A DNA stretch of 64,000 nucleotides from Lachnospiraceae bacterium. GTDB lineage: Bacteria; Bacillota; Clostridia; Lachnospirales; Lachnospiraceae. Of this stretch, positions 1-8,917 are shown piece after piece. How positions within the stretch are numbered: the first letter of the stretch is position 1; the number at the start of each line of letters is the position of its first letter. The stretch covers positions 38,455-102,454 of the forward strand of contig CAADTT010000039.1 of the NCBI GenBank assembly GCA_900752065.1, in the 5' to 3' direction. A program made the position numbers and the translations under genes. The notes beneath the pieces are model-generated. The model saw only the letters and a program-made list of their open reading frames with translations. It ran no database searches and was not told where the DNA came from.

Positions 1-1
1 C

Positions 2-3000
2 GTAAAGACACAGAGCAGCTTCTGGACGAGGGTGGATGCCGGCAGCCGTCTGTATTTTGAGAGGATCACAGATTACCGGATGCCGGAGCATGACTTCCGG
101 GAAATGGGACAGGCGGAGGTGGATGAACAGATACAAAGCTGGATCTGCGAGCCGATGCCTCTGTATGACAGTCCTCTGTTCGATTTCCGATTGCTGAGGC
201 TGGCGGACAGGACCGTGATCTTTGAAAAGTTCCATCACCTGATCGCGGATGGGTACGCCGTGAACCTGTGTGCCAGATGCCAGGAGCAGATTTATGAGAG
301 GCTTCAGGCGGGGGAGACGGAGTTTGAGACGGACGAGAGCTATCTGCGAGAGGTGCAAAAGCAGGCTGCGGAAAACGAACAGAGATATAAGGCAGACGAA
401 GAACGGGGCGTAGAAGCAGTGCCAAAGAGGATTGTGTTGGAGGATACGACTGTCCCGGAAATGCCGGAGATGATCATGCCTGGGGAAACGGACATCCCGA
501 AGAGGCTCCGCTTTGTGACTTTTGGCAGAAGGGCAGTAAAACCGGTGGCAGAGGTGCTGACGGGATATCTTACTTTCGGAACAGAGAGTACAGGTCAGAC
601 AGAGTGGTATCCCAGACGCTTTGCATATGGGGACATCCGTTCGTTTGGCAGGGCACACCGGGTTTCTGTGGAGTCCTGCATCTATGGGTGCCTGGGAATC
701 TACCTGTGCCGTGCCGGAAATGGGGATGGAGTGGCCATTGCCCGGAACCTGCTGAACAGAAGTGGTGCGGAGATGAAGGAGATTTCGCTGAAAGTCGAGA
801 CGCTCACCTTTGGGGTATTTCCTGCGTGGGAGATGACAGCGGCGGAATATCTCGCTTCTGTGAAAAAGGAGCTGGCAGTGCAGGCGCGGGAACATATCTC
901 CGTCTCTGTACGGCCGGATATAGAGATTTCTTACCGTCCGGTGCGGTATCTTCCGTCTCCGAAAAAGGGAGAGTGCAGGGAATTCTTAAATTCTTCGGTG
1001 GAGATACCCTTGAAGATCTTCCTAAATGATAATGGAAGGGAACTGGAGCTGCAGGTGAAGTACCAGAAGGAGACACTCCGTAAAAAAGAGGTGATGAGGC
1101 TGATCCGCGGCACGCTTTATCTTTTGGAGCAGTGCCTGGAAAACCCGGACAGGAAGGTGGGAGATCTGTCACTGGTGGAGGAGGGAGAACGTGCAGAGAT
1201 CAGGCGCTTCAATGACACAGACTGCTGGAAGTACACAGTCTCCCTGCCGGAACGGTTTCTTCATGTGGCAGAGGCATATCCTGAGAAGACAGCGCTTATC
1301 TACCGGGGAGAGATTTATACCTATGCCAGGGTACGAAGGATGGCGGATGTGGTGCAAAGGCTGATCGCAGACCGGGCAGACCAGGGAAAACGGCGGCTTG
1401 TGGGCCTGTGCCTCTCCCGCTCGCCCTGGATGCCTGCCGCAATCTACGGGACGTGGCTCTCAGGCTGCGGATTTCTTCCGGTAAGCCCGAGGGATTCCGC
1501 ACAGCGAAAGAAAAAGACGGCCAGGATGTGCGCACTTTTCCTTACGGATGAGATGTTGGAAAAATATGCAGGGAAAGAGACTTTCGTTTATTTGAAGCCA
1601 GATACAGGAAATAGCAGACAGGTAAGGTCAGAATACAGCGAAGAGTTTTCCTGTTATATGAAACCGGATATCCGCCAGGAGGTTCCCGCCTATGAGATTT
1701 TCACCTCGGGGACAACGGGAGAGCCAAAGATGGTCATGATCTCCCACAGATCCCTGAGCTGCCGCCTGGAATGGATGGAAGAACAGTTCGGGGACGGGAC
1801 AGATATCATCCTGCAAAAAACCAGGAATACCTTTGACGTCTCCGTGTGGGAGCTGGTGCTTCCCTTTGCCTTTGGAAAGACGATGTGTGTACTGGAGGAT
1901 GGGAAGGAGGGCGTGCCGGAGGTGATCGCAGAGGCGATCGTGAGGAACCGGGTGACGATGGTACACTTCGTACCATCCATGTTTGCGGCGTTTACGGCTT
2001 ATCTGAAGAGACATCCGGTAAAGCTTTCGAGCCTGAAGTATGTGATCCTCTCCGGAGAGGCGCTGGATGCGGAGCTGGTGAGAGAGGCGAAGCGTCTTCT
2101 GCCTGGTACGGAGCTTTATAATCTTTACGGGCCTGCGGAGTGCACCATAGACGTGAGCTGTTACCGGTGCAGCGGGGAGGAAGAGAGAATTCCGATTGGA
2201 TGCCCGGTGTGGAATACGAAGCTTACGGTGAGAAATGAAAGAGGTGAGCTGCTCCCTGTAGGGGAAAAGGGCGAACTGGTGGTACAGGGCGAGCTGGTGG
2301 GAATCGGGTACGATTGTGGAGAGAGGACAGAACACCAGGGCTTTTGTGAGCCGAATGGAGAAAGGGGAAATCACAGCGAGAGTTGCCGTGAGATTAGAGG
2401 AGAAAAGATATACGATAGCGAAGGTTACTGTGAGCTCGAAGGCGAAAAAGCATACCTTACCGGAGACATGGCGGTACTGGAGGCGGACGGTTATCTGTAT
2501 TATGAGGGAAGAAAGGACAGACAGATTAAGCTGAGAGGAATGCGGATCAGTCTGGATGAGGTTGAAAGCAGTCTGAATGCCTCCATGCCGGGCGTGCGCC
2601 ATATGGTGCTGTGCATAGCGGGAAGGCTGATCGATTTCTATCAGGGAGAAATACAGGAAAAAGAGGCGGAAGAGCGGGCGGCGGATATTCTTCCTTATTA
2701 TAGTGTCCCTTCAGAGTTTATCCATATGAAAACGCTTCCCACAGGAAAGCATGGAAAATCAGACAGGGATGCCCTGAGAGAGGAATATGAAAAAAGGCAG
2801 AGCAGGAGGAAACATACAAAAGAGCGATTTTCCGGCGACAAAGAGCGGGCATACAGAGAAAAAAGGATGCTTGCGACGGCAAAGCGCCTTTTGGAGCGGG
2901 AGGATATCACGCTGGATGCGAATCTGTTCGATCTGGGGATGGATTCTCTTACTGTGCTGCGGTTTCTTGCGGAGTGTGAGGAGTCGGGGATCACCCTTTC

Positions 3001-3763
3001 CTATGGGGCTGTGTATGAGAACCCTTCCATCCGAAAGCTGGCAAAGCCGGGCAATGAGGTACAGCCTTTGGTCTTCCTTCAAAGGGAAAGCGAAAAAAAG
3101 CTGATACTTATGGTTCCTTTTGCGGGCGGTACGCCGATTAGCTGCCGGAAGCTTGCCGGGTATCTGCGGGGAGCAGGCGCTGACTTTGCGGCAGTGAATC
3201 TTCCGTGCTTTGGCAGCAGGAGCGTTCGGGAGGCTGTAAATCAGATACTGGAAGATGGAGTGGTAAAGGAGTATCAGGAGATCTGTCTCATCGGTTCCTG
3301 CGTGGGGAGCGCACTGGCTGTCGGACTTGCCGCAGAGCTGGGAGGCAGGGTGAAGGGGCTGATGCTCTGCGAGTCCCTGCCCTATCAGGGAGCAGCGCTG
3401 TTCGGAAAGGTGTACAGCGTCTGGGACACTATGACGGACAGAAGACTGTCAGGTGTTTTGCAGGCGCTTCGCGGAAAAAGATTTGAGCCGGGAAAGGAGC
3501 TTCTGGCGTGTTTCCGGCAGGACGTTCGCCGGAGTGCGGAATATCTGCGGAAGGGCAGAAGGATCACACCCGGATGCAGGGTGGTGCTCGTTTTTGGCAG
3601 CGAGGATCCGATCACAGCAGGATACCGGAGGAAATATGTGAGATGGCGCAGATGGATCGCAGCATCCTATAAGGTATATATCATTCCGGGGGCTAAGCAT
3701 TTTCTGACGGAGGACAGGCCGGCGGCGCTGGCGGGTATTTTTCGTAAGGAGTTTATGAAGTAA
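2..3763 (+). CDS. Nonribosomal peptide synthetase, single module C-A-PCP-TE (5' end outside window)
   Basis: The frame is open from the first codons, so the gene begins upstream; about 70 residues of the condensation domain seem to be missing. Seen in order: condensation motif HHLIADG (233-253); adenylation core TSGTTGEPK (about 1700), NLYGPAE (about 2120), YLTGD and a Lys in KHGKSDR; carrier-protein site LGMDSL with the phosphopantetheine Ser at 2945-2947; and a C-terminal alpha/beta-hydrolase thioesterase. The order and the estimated full length (about 1310 residues) match EntF-type terminal modules. Pocket residues read by eye give roughly D-V-W-H-I-S-L-I-D-K, a serine-type code (inference). 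The thioesterase elbow reads GSCVG, so the nucleophile is Cys (3299-3301) rather than Ser. A charged insertion of about 35 residues lies before the YLTGD motif. Export genes follow on the same strand. The product is unknown; the NRPS assignment is very secure. Confidence 0.96.
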   Translation, partial: VKTQSSFWTRVDAGSRLYFERITDYRMPEHDFREMGQAEVDEQIQSWICEPMPLYDSPLFDFRLLRLADRTVIFEKFHHLIADGYAVNLCARCQEQIYERLQAGETEFETDESYLREVQKQAAENEQRYKADEERGVEAVPKRIVLEDTTVPEMPEMIMPGETDIPKRLRFVTFGRRAVKPVAEVLTGYLTFGTESTGQTEWYPRRFAYGDIRSFGRAHRVSVESCIYGCLGIYLCRAGNGDGVAIARNLLNRSGAEMKEISLKVETLTFGVFPAWEMTAAEYLASVKKELAVQAREHISVSVRPDIEISYRPVRYLPSPKKGECREFLNSSVEIPLKIFLNDNGRELELQVKYQKETLRKKEVMRLIRGTLYLLEQCLENPDRKVGDLSLVEEGERAEIRRFNDTDCWKYTVSLPERFLHVAEAYPEKTALIYRGEIYTYARVRRMADVVQRLIADRADQGKRRLVGLCLSRSPWMPAAIYGTWLSGCGFLPVSPRDSAQRKKKTARMCALFLTDEMLEKYAGKETFVYLKPDTGNSRQVRSEYSEEFSCYMKPDIRQEVPAYEIFTSGTTGEPKMVMISHRSLSCRLEWMEEQFGDGTDIILQKTRNTFDVSVWELVLPFAFGKTMCVLEDGKEGVPEVIAEAIVRNRVTMVHFVPSMFAAFTAYLKRHPVKLSSLKYVILSGEALDAELVREAKRLLPGTELYNLYGPAECTIDVSCYRCSGEEERIPIGCPVWNTKLTVRNERGELLPVGEKGELVVQGELVGIGYDCGERTEHQGFCEPNGERGNHSESCREIRGEKIYDSEGYCELEGEKAYLTGDMAVLEADGYLYYEGRKDRQIKLRGMRISLDEVESSLNASMPGVRHMVLCIAGRLIDFYQGEIQEKEAEERAADILPYYSVPSEFIHMKTLPTGKHGKSDRDALREEYEKRQSRRKHTKERFSGDKERAYREKRMLATAKRLLEREDITLDANLFDLGMDSLTVLRFLAECEESGITLSYGAVYENPSIRKLAKPGNEVQPLVFLQRESEKKLILMVPFAGGTPISCRKLAGYLRGAGADFAAVNLPCFGSRSVREAVNQILEDGVVKEYQEICLIGSCVGSALAVGLAAELGGRVKGLMLCESLPYQGAALFGKVYSVWDTMTDRRLSGVLQALRGKRFEPGKELLACFRQDVRRSAEYLRKGRRITPGCRVVLVFGSEDPITAGYRRKYVRWRRWIAASYKVYIIPGAKHFLTEDRPAALAGIFRKEFMK

Positions 3764-3876
3764 CGTGTGGCCACAGTTCATTTGTGCGTAAACCAGGCTT
3801 TCATGGATAAACACACAAGGGGGATGAAAGGGAGCAGGCGCTGGCAGAAAAAAATACAGACAGGAGGGAAAGAGAA

Positions 3877-4362
3877 ATGGCCAGAAAGCTGTTTAGAGAG
3901 AAAAATATAGAAAGAGTCACTTCACCGGAGCAGTTAAATGATTACATTCGTGTGACCAGCCCGGGTGTCTGGCTGACGCTGGGGGCAGTGCTGGTATTTT
4001 TGGTCTGCGCCTGCATCTGGGCTGCCGCCGGGACGCTGGATATCACGGTGGAGACAAAGGGGCTGGCGGATGGAAAACTTCTGTACTGTTATCTGGATGA
4101 GGAAGATATCCAGTATGTGCAGGAGGGCATGACTGTCCATACGGATGCAGGAGAAGGAAGCGTAAAGAGCATATCAGAGATCCCCGATGATTATGAGACA
4201 ATGGCCAGGCGGCTGGGAGGGGAGAGCATGGTACATGCGCTCCACATACAGGACGGCGAATGGCGGTATCTGGTGGAGATCTCCCGGGAAGAGGCTTCAG
4301 AGGGGCTGACGGACGTTTCTATCGTGACAGATCAGGTAAGTCCGATATCCTATATGTTTTGA
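3877..4362 (+). CDS. NHLM/NHLP-type export system secretion protein (HlyD-like, short)
   Basis: 161 residues. A basic N-terminus with the SPEQLNDYIRVTSP stretch precedes one membrane segment (about residues 34-52) and a short extracytoplasmic beta-rich region. This matches the small membrane-fusion-like protein that accompanies NHLM (nitrile-hydratase-leader microcin) peptide exporters. It lacks the long coiled coil of full HlyD proteins. AGGAGG at 3862-3867 fixes the start. It lies 113 bp after the NRPS gene and before two ABC transporter genes that belong to the same export family. Its likely role is to link the transporter to the cell envelope (family inference). Confidence 0.8.
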   Translation: MARKLFREKNIERVTSPEQLNDYIRVTSPGVWLTLGAVLVFLVCACIWAAAGTLDITVETKGLADGKLLYCYLDEEDIQYVQEGMTVHTDAGEGSVKSISEIPDDYETMARRLGGESMVHALHIQDGEWRYLVEISREEASEGLTDVSIVTDQVSPISYMF

Positions 4363-4422
4363 TCACCGTGCGCAGTACAAAACAATCTGTGTCATTCGTT
4401 TTGTTATTCCCGCGAGCAATGA

Positions 4423-4454
4423 GCCAAGTAGCCATGCTTGCATGGATATTTGGC
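4423..4454. repeat. Imperfect hairpin in the gap between secretion protein and C39 transporter
   Basis: Arms GCCAA/TTGGC and CCATG/CATGG surround a CTTG loop, and the whole is embedded in a CGCGAG...CGCGAGG context. There is no U-tract, so it is not a classical terminator. It may be a dispersed intergenic repeat or an RNA structure tuning expression of the downstream transporter. The rest of the 168-bp gap shows no gene or peptide precursor. Confidence 0.5.
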
Positions 4455-4530
4455 GACTGCCGCGAGGTATTTGACTTCCGTCATGTTTAAGAATGGATGA
4501 ATGGCAGTAGATTTGAAAGGAGGATAGAAA

Positions 4531-6717
4531 ATGCGGAAAAAGGAGAAGCCTATCCCCCGCCCCCAAAGGGAGGGCGTGGCCAGGACTCCTGTGATCATGC
4601 AGATGGAGGCGCTGGAGTGCGGAGCGGCGTCCCTGTGCATGGTGCTGGCATATTACAGGAAATGGGTGCCGTTAGAGCAGGTCCGGGCGGCCTGCGGCGT
4701 GTCCAGGGACGGGTCAAACGCAAAAAATATATATAAGGCCGCGGCAGGCTACGGCCTTTTGGCAAAGGCGTACCGCTACGAACCGGAGGCGCTGAAGGAG
4801 AAGGCGTCCTATCCCTGTATCCTCCACTGGGGCTTCAATCATTTCGTGGTCCTGAATGGCTTTGACCGCAGGGGGGCGGTGATCAACGATCCCGCCAGGG
4901 GCCGTGTTACCGTGAGCATGGAAGAATTTGATGAGAATTTCACAGGAATCTGCCTGTGCTTTGCGCCGGGGGAGGATTTCAGACCGGAGGGAAAGCCAAA
5001 GAGCATCCTGGACTTTGCATGGAAACGGCTTTCCGGGACGGGGACAGCGTTCTTTTTCGTGATACTGACAGCGGTGATCGGGGCGATCCTCGGCATGGTT
5101 TCCCCGGTGTTCTCCCGGGTGTTCCTGGACAGATTGCTGGAAGGGGACAGGGGCGGATGGCTGCGGCTCTTTCTGGCGGGCATCTCGGCGGTCACCTTTC
5201 TGCAGATCGCCGTGGGCTGGATCAGGGGCGTGTATATGCTGAAGATTCAGGGAAAGCTGGCGGTGGTGGCAAATGCGGAGTTTGTGTGGCATGTGCTGCG
5301 TCTTCCCGTGGAATTTTTCTCCCAGAGGATGGCGGGGGACATCGCCGCCAGGCAGCGGCTGAATCAGGACATTGCATCCCAGATGATCGGGATCTTCGCA
5401 CCGCTTCTGCTGAACTTTATAATGATGATTTTTTACCTCATGATCATGCTCAGGTACAGCCTCATCCTGACGCTGATCGGTGTGGTATCCATCCTGATCC
5501 ATGTGGTATCCGCAAGAGTGATCTCGGAGAAACGGATGAATGTCACACGGGTGATGATGAGGGACCAGGGAAATCTGGAGGGTACGGCGTACACGGGGAT
5601 CGAGATGATAGAAACCATCAAATCCAGCGGCGCGGACAATGGATTTTTTGAAAAATGGTCAGGGCTCCAGGCGTCCGTGAACACCCAGAAGGGAAAGTTT
5701 GCAAGGATTGACGGGCTCCTGGGAATGATTCCCGCCATGGCCTCCTCTCTGTCGGATATCCTGATCCTGGTGATCGGTGCATGGCTTGTGATGCAGGGGG
5801 AATTTACCATAGGTATGATCCTCGCCTTTCAGGGGTTTGTGCTGGCCTTTAAGGAGCCTGCGGTGCAGCTCGTCTCGGCGGGACAGAGCATCCAGGAGAT
5901 GCGTGCGAATATGGAGCGTGTGGAGGATGTGATGGAGTATCCTACGGACATCGGTGACTGCGGGGAAGAGCTTTCGGAAGAAGGAGAGTATGACAAGCTG
6001 AACGGCGAGGTGGAGTTTCGGAATGTCTCTTTTGGATATTCCAGGCTGGAGGCGCCCCTGATTGAAAATTTCAGCTTTTCCCTGAAGCAGGGGCAGCGGG
6101 TGGCCCTGGTGGGTGCGTCGGGCTGCGGAAAGTCTACCATAGCAAAGCTGATCTCCGGGCTGTATGCCCCCTGGGAGGGAGAGATCCTGTTTGGAGGAAA
6201 GAAGGCTTCTGAGATCAACCATCAGGTTTTCACAGGCTCCCTTGCCGTGGTGGATCAGGAGATCATTCTCTTTGAGGATACGATCGCTAATAATATCAAA
6301 ATGTGGGACTCCACCATTGAGGATTATGAGATGATTCTGGCGGCGAGAGACGCCCAGCTCCATGAGGATATCATGCAGCGGGAGGGTGGCTACCAGTACC
6401 GGATCCTGGAGGGCGGAAAGGATCTGTCGGGCGGACAGAGGCAGCGGCTGGAGATCGCCAGAGTGCTGGCCCAGGATCCGACGATCATTATCATGGATGA
6501 GGCGACCTCTGCACTGGATGCGAAGACGGAATATGATGTGATGAACTCCATCCGGGACCGGGGGATCACCTGTATCGTGGTTGCCCACAGGCTTTCCACG
6601 ATCCGTGACTGTGATGAGATCCTTGTGATGGAGAGAGGAAAGATCAAGGAGCGGGGTGTCCACGAGGAGCTGATGGCAAAAGGCGGACTGTACGCAAAGC
6701 TGGTGACAAGTGAGTAG
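4531..6717 (+). CDS. NHLM-type peptidase/ABC exporter (C39 peptidase + permease + ATPase)
   Basis: 728 residues. An N-terminal C39 cysteine peptidase carries its nucleophile in MEALECGAASL (Cys30), with the His in HWGFNHFVV near residue 105 and the Asp in NDPARG. Next comes a six-helix ABC exporter membrane domain (about 165-440) and an ATPase with Walker A GASGCGKST, signature LSGGQRQR and Walker B IIIMDEATSALD. Family members cut a leader behind a double-Gly-type site and export the mature peptide. AGGAGG at 4518-4523 fixes the start. No leader-peptide gene is visible in the window, so the substrate may be encoded upstream, or the peptidase may act on something linked to the NRPS product (open). 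Confidence 0.92.
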   Translation: MRKKEKPIPRPQREGVARTPVIMQMEALECGAASLCMVLAYYRKWVPLEQVRAACGVSRDGSNAKNIYKAAAGYGLLAKAYRYEPEALKEKASYPCILHWGFNHFVVLNGFDRRGAVINDPARGRVTVSMEEFDENFTGICLCFAPGEDFRPEGKPKSILDFAWKRLSGTGTAFFFVILTAVIGAILGMVSPVFSRVFLDRLLEGDRGGWLRLFLAGISAVTFLQIAVGWIRGVYMLKIQGKLAVVANAEFVWHVLRLPVEFFSQRMAGDIAARQRLNQDIASQMIGIFAPLLLNFIMMIFYLMIMLRYSLILTLIGVVSILIHVVSARVISEKRMNVTRVMMRDQGNLEGTAYTGIEMIETIKSSGADNGFFEKWSGLQASVNTQKGKFARIDGLLGMIPAMASSLSDILILVIGAWLVMQGEFTIGMILAFQGFVLAFKEPAVQLVSAGQSIQEMRANMERVEDVMEYPTDIGDCGEELSEEGEYDKLNGEVEFRNVSFGYSRLEAPLIENFSFSLKQGQRVALVGASGCGKSTIAKLISGLYAPWEGEILFGGKKASEINHQVFTGSLAVVDQEIILFEDTIANNIKMWDSTIEDYEMILAARDAQLHEDIMQREGGYQYRILEGGKDLSGGQRQRLEIARVLAQDPTIIIMDEATSALDAKTEYDVMNSIRDRGITCIVVAHRLSTIRDCDEILVMERGKIKERGVHEELMAKGGLYAKLVTSE

Positions 6718-6728
6718 GAGGCAGGAAG

Positions 6729-8912
6729 ATGGGCTGGTTTGACGAACAGATAAAGCAGAAAGTAAAAAATGACGAGGCGGGATTTTCTGACGCGCTTTCC
6801 CAGCTTTCCGGCGTGGTGACAGGAAGGGAGCACACAGCGTCTATGGAGGATGAGCGCACCGTTACCATCGAGGCGGTGAGTCAGATCCTGAAATTTTACC
6901 ATGTAAAGCCCCAGGAGATACCGGGCAGCTTAAAGGATATGAACAGCATCCTGGAATACCTGATGCGCCCCTCCGGCTTTATGCGGCGGACGGTCAGGCT
7001 GACGGGAAGCTGGTACAGGGATGCGATCGGTGCGATGCTCGGCACTTACAGAAAGAGCGGAAAGGCCGTCGCCGTCATTCCGGATGGTTCCCACGGCTAT
7101 GTATTTATAGATGAGGAGACAGGGAAAAAGGTCAGGGTTACCAGGAAAAATGCCGGGCAGATCGCAGAGGAGGCGCTGTGCTTTTATAAGCCCCTGCCCC
7201 TTAAGCCTGTCAGCCGGAGGGAGCTGCTGACCTATGCGGCAGGCACGCTTTCCGGCGGGGATTTTGCCGCCCTGTTCTTTGCGGCGGCAGCAGCAGCGCT
7301 GATCGGGCTGTTTACGCCCTATGGGAACAGCCTGATCTTCGGAAACGCAGTGGGGACGGGAAAGATGAATGTGCTCATTTCCTGCGGGATTCTGCTGGCG
7401 GGCGTAGGGATCTCCACGGTGATGCTTTCCGCCATCCGGCGGCTGGTGATGGCGAAGATGAAGACCAAGATGGGGATTGCCGTGGAGAGCGCTGCTATGA
7501 TGCGTGTGCTCACGCTTCCGACGGACTTTTTTCGGAAATACGGTGCGGGAGAGCTTGCCGGGAGGATCCAGGACATCGGCGGACTGTGTGGCGTCCTGCT
7601 GGAAATGGCCGTTGCCGCAGGTATGGCGCTGATCTTTCTGGCGGTATACCTGGCGCAGATTTCTGTCTATGCGCTTGCATTGGTGCTTCCGGTACTTGTG
7701 ATCCTGTTTCTGCTGATGGGGCATGCAGCGGCCCAGGCGGCAGTACAGACGCGGCTGGGGCTTGAGAAGAGGGAGCTTTCAGCGAAGGAGAGCGGGCTGG
7801 TGTACGCCATGTTTTCCGGAATACAGAAGATCAAGCTCTCCGGGGCCGAGCGCAGGATGTTTGCGAGATGGGCGGGAAACTATGCGGAAAGGGGCGGGAT
7901 GGAATACAACCCTCCGTTTTTTGTAAAGACAGAGCCTGTCATCCGCATGGGGATCCTGCTGGCGGGAAATATCGTGATCTATTACCGGGCGATCCGATCA
8001 GGGATGAGCGCGGCGGACTATATGGCATTTTATGTGGCCTATGCGATGCTGACAGGCGCGTTTTCTTCCCTGGCTGGGATGGCCGGGATATTCGCCCGGA
8101 TCGCAGCCTGCTATGAGATGGTACGTCCGATCCTGGAGGAGACGCCGGAGGTGGCTGAGGAGAAAAAGGTGGTGACAAGGCTCAGTGGCGGCATAGAGCT
8201 GAACAACGTATCCTTCCGCTACCGGGAGGATATGCCCCTGATCCTTGACAATCTGTCCCTGAAGATCCGTCCGGGGCAGTATGTGGCGATCGTGGGCAGG
8301 ACGGGCTGCGGCAAGTCCACGCTGATGCGACTGCTGCTGGGATTTGAGAAGCCCCAGAAGGGCGCTGTGTACTATGACGGAAAGGATCTTAGCGCGCTCG
8401 ACCTGAAATCCCTGCGGCGCTTCATGGGTGTGGTTATGCAGAACGGAAAGATATTCCAGGGAGATATTTTTTCCAATATCACCATATCCGCACCGGAGCT
8501 GACCATGGAGCGAGCATGGGAGGCGGCCAAGATGGCAGGCATCGCAGACGATATCCGGCAGATGCCGATGGGCATGAATACCCTCATATCCGAGGGCGGC
8601 GGAGGCTTTTCCGGAGGACAGAAGCAGCGTCTGATGATCGCCAGGGCAGTGGCGGCCAAGCCGAGGATCCTGCTGTTTGACGAGGCCACCAGCGCGCTGG
8701 ACAATCTCACCCAGAAGATCGTATCGGAGTCTCTGGATAAGCTAAAGTGTACCCGCATCGTGATTGCCCACCGCATCTCCACCATCCGCCAGTGCGACCG
8801 CATTGTGGTGCTGGACGGGGGACGGATCATAGAGGATGGCACCTATGAGGAACTGACAGCAAAGCAGGGCGTTTTTGCGGAGCTGGTGGAAAGACAGAAA
8901 GTGGAGGCATAA
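6729..8912 (+). CDS. NHLM-type ABC transporter, second subunit (degenerate N-terminal domain)
   Basis: 727 residues. The roughly 170-residue N-terminal cytosolic domain has no recognisable catalytic Cys/His pair and replaces the peptidase seen in the preceding gene. It is followed by an exporter membrane domain (about 175-430) and an ATPase with GRTGCGKST, FSGGQKQR and ILLFDEATSALD. This is the usual partner of the C39-containing subunit in NHLM loci, probably forming a heterodimer. It starts 11 bp after the previous stop, with GGAGG close by, so the two are very likely translationally linked. Confidence 0.9.
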   Translation: MGWFDEQIKQKVKNDEAGFSDALSQLSGVVTGREHTASMEDERTVTIEAVSQILKFYHVKPQEIPGSLKDMNSILEYLMRPSGFMRRTVRLTGSWYRDAIGAMLGTYRKSGKAVAVIPDGSHGYVFIDEETGKKVRVTRKNAGQIAEEALCFYKPLPLKPVSRRELLTYAAGTLSGGDFAALFFAAAAAALIGLFTPYGNSLIFGNAVGTGKMNVLISCGILLAGVGISTVMLSAIRRLVMAKMKTKMGIAVESAAMMRVLTLPTDFFRKYGAGELAGRIQDIGGLCGVLLEMAVAAGMALIFLAVYLAQISVYALALVLPVLVILFLLMGHAAAQAAVQTRLGLEKRELSAKESGLVYAMFSGIQKIKLSGAERRMFARWAGNYAERGGMEYNPPFFVKTEPVIRMGILLAGNIVIYYRAIRSGMSAADYMAFYVAYAMLTGAFSSLAGMAGIFARIAACYEMVRPILEETPEVAEEKKVVTRLSGGIELNNVSFRYREDMPLILDNLSLKIRPGQYVAIVGRTGCGKSTLMRLLLGFEKPQKGAVYYDGKDLSALDLKSLRRFMGVVMQNGKIFQGDIFSNITISAPELTMERAWEAAKMAGIADDIRQMPMGMNTLISEGGGGFSGGQKQRLMIARAVAAKPRILLFDEATSALDNLTQKIVSESLDKLKCTRIVIAHRISTIRQCDRIVVLDGGRIIEDGTYEELTAKQGVFAELVERQKVEA

Positions 8913-8917
8913 CAGCG

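Noticed and set aside
1628..2602. 324-codon minus-strand open frame opposite the NRPS gene
   Set aside because: It is the antisense shadow of the adenylation domain; no ribosome site and no protein-like family features. Similar long antisense frames at 4714-5502, 5659-6663, 6930-7724 and 41351-42418 were dropped for the same reason.
3803..3910. Basic 35-codon frame between NRPS and secretion protein, considered as a peptide precursor
   Set aside because: No leader/GG-type cleavage site, a poor ribosome site, and it overlaps the start of the real gene in another frame.
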